Positions 4,885 through 5,416 of a stretch of 5,416 bases of DNA are shown piece after piece. How positions within the stretch are numbered: position 1 is the first letter of the stretch; every line of letters begins with the position of its first letter. The notes beneath the pieces were generated by a model. It was not told the DNA's origin, searched no databases, and worked only from the letters and a program-made list of their open reading frames with translations. A program made the position numbers and the translations under genes. Location: assembly GCA_945929765.1 (NCBI GenBank), contig CAMEOL010000078.1, positions 1 through 5,416 of the forward strand, written 5' to 3'. The stretch comes from an uncultured Gemella sp. (GTDB lineage: Bacteria; Bacillota; Bacilli; Staphylococcales; Gemellaceae).

Positions 4885-5416
4885 AAAACTAAATTTATTA
4901 TATTTTCGCAATTATATGTCACTAAACATAGATCTACATCCATCTTTAAATATTTTTGTCGGAAACAACGCAAATGGTAAGACTAATATTATAGAATCTA
5001 TATTTTTACTGTCATTAGGAAGAAGTTTTCGAACAAAAAAAGATACAGAATGTATTAAATTTGGAGAAAATGCAACTTGTATGTCATGTATCTTAGAAAA
5101 AGAAGGAACAGAAAAAGATATCATGCTTGCAATTAATGAAAAGGGGAAAAATGCTAAAATTTCAGGTGTAAAAAAAAATAAACTAACTGATTTTGTAGGT
5201 GAATTGAATATAGTTATGTTTTCTCCAGAAGATCTGCAATTAGTAAAAGGATCTCCTTCGTTGAGAAGAGAATTTATCGATCGTGAATTTTATCAAATTT
5301 CTCGTGTTTACCACAAATATTCGCTTATATATAAGCATTTATTAAAACAAAGAAATACATTTTTAAAAGAAATGAGAAAAAAATCTCATGATGCCTTAGA
5401 AGAGGCCAAAAGAGTT
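4874..5416 (+). CDS. recF: DNA replication/repair protein RecF, N-terminal half (partial)
   Basis: The frame is open from ATG 4874 to the window edge: 181 codons of a protein usually about 360-370 long. RecF is an SMC-like ATPase that binds single/double-strand DNA junctions and, with RecO and RecR, loads RecA at gaps. The N-terminus KIKKLNLLYFRNY is typical (LxxFRNY). Walker A is GNNANGKTN (30-38; K36, T37), followed by IIES. SFRT (51-54) and the highly conserved FSPEDLQLVKGSPSLRREFI (116-135) with D136 complete the identification. Residues 150-181 begin the helical arm. The Walker B and signature motifs lie beyond the window. The start codon lies inside the end of yaaA (11-base overlap, no strong own ribosome site), which suggests translational coupling. 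The open frame on the opposite strand here is a shadow. Confidence 0.95.
   Translation, partial: MKIKKLNLLYFRNYMSLNIDLHPSLNIFVGNNANGKTNIIESIFLLSLGRSFRTKKDTECIKFGENATCMSCILEKEGTEKDIMLAINEKGKNAKISGVKKNKLTDFVGELNIVMFSPEDLQLVKGSPSLRREFIDREFYQISRVYHKYSLIYKHLLKQRNTFLKEMRKKSHDALEEAKRV

Noticed and set aside
4912..5124. Open frame of 70 codons on the minus strand
   Set aside because: It lies opposite the Walker A region of recF, which is clearly the real gene; the translation resembles no known family.

Overview
The window is very AT-rich, uses the standard genetic code, and has strong Shine-Dalgarno sites (GGAGG, AGGAG, AGGTGG) and consensus-like housekeeping promoters. Together with the yaaA-recF pair and a small Bacilli-type protein behind panF, this suggests a low-G+C Gram-positive bacterium (Bacilli, perhaps Gemella-like). 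The organism is an inference: a Clostridia or Fusobacteria relative is not excluded, because the RecF region reading SFRT (not SHRT) is also common outside Bacilli.

Left part (1-2564, plus strand): a compact gene train. It begins with the last 38 codons of a membrane protein, possibly a PAP2-type phosphatase. This overlaps yhdT, which is followed after 3 bases by panF, the sodium/pantothenate symporter. The 3' end of panF overlaps a 57-residue protein of unknown function. Last comes a membrane-anchored LysM protein. No promoter is visible inside the train. It ends at a long, imperfect, low-GC hairpin that works as a terminator in both directions.

Spacer (2465-2740), between convergent genes: besides the terminator it holds a perfect 9-3-9 inverted repeat and a second copy of a 17-base segment of the LysM gene. 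This could be a scar of a local duplication. No gene is seen in it.

Middle (2741-4357, minus strand): a two-gene operon, a choline-kinase-like phosphotransferase (LicA/APH fold) followed 9 bases later by an aldo/keto reductase. It has its own consensus-like promoter (TTTACA-17-TATAAT) with an unusually short leader of about 15 bases.

Right part (4378-5416, plus strand): a divergent spacer with a strong extended -10 promoter, then a leader of about 140 bases with two predicted hairpins, then yaaA (S4-domain RNA-binding protein) and the first 181 codons of recF. recF overlaps the end of yaaA by 11 bases. The pair is not preceded by dnaN, as it would be in the classical dnaA-dnaN-yaaA-recF order, so it has its own promoter and leader.

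The genes fall into three transcription units: cofactor uptake and cell envelope; a small-molecule kinase with a reductase; and DNA repair/replication. No mobile element, CRISPR array, tRNA or rRNA was seen. Nothing here amounts to a clearly new system. The most worthwhile leads are the structured yaaA-recF leader, the kinase-reductase pair, and the repeats in the convergent spacer.
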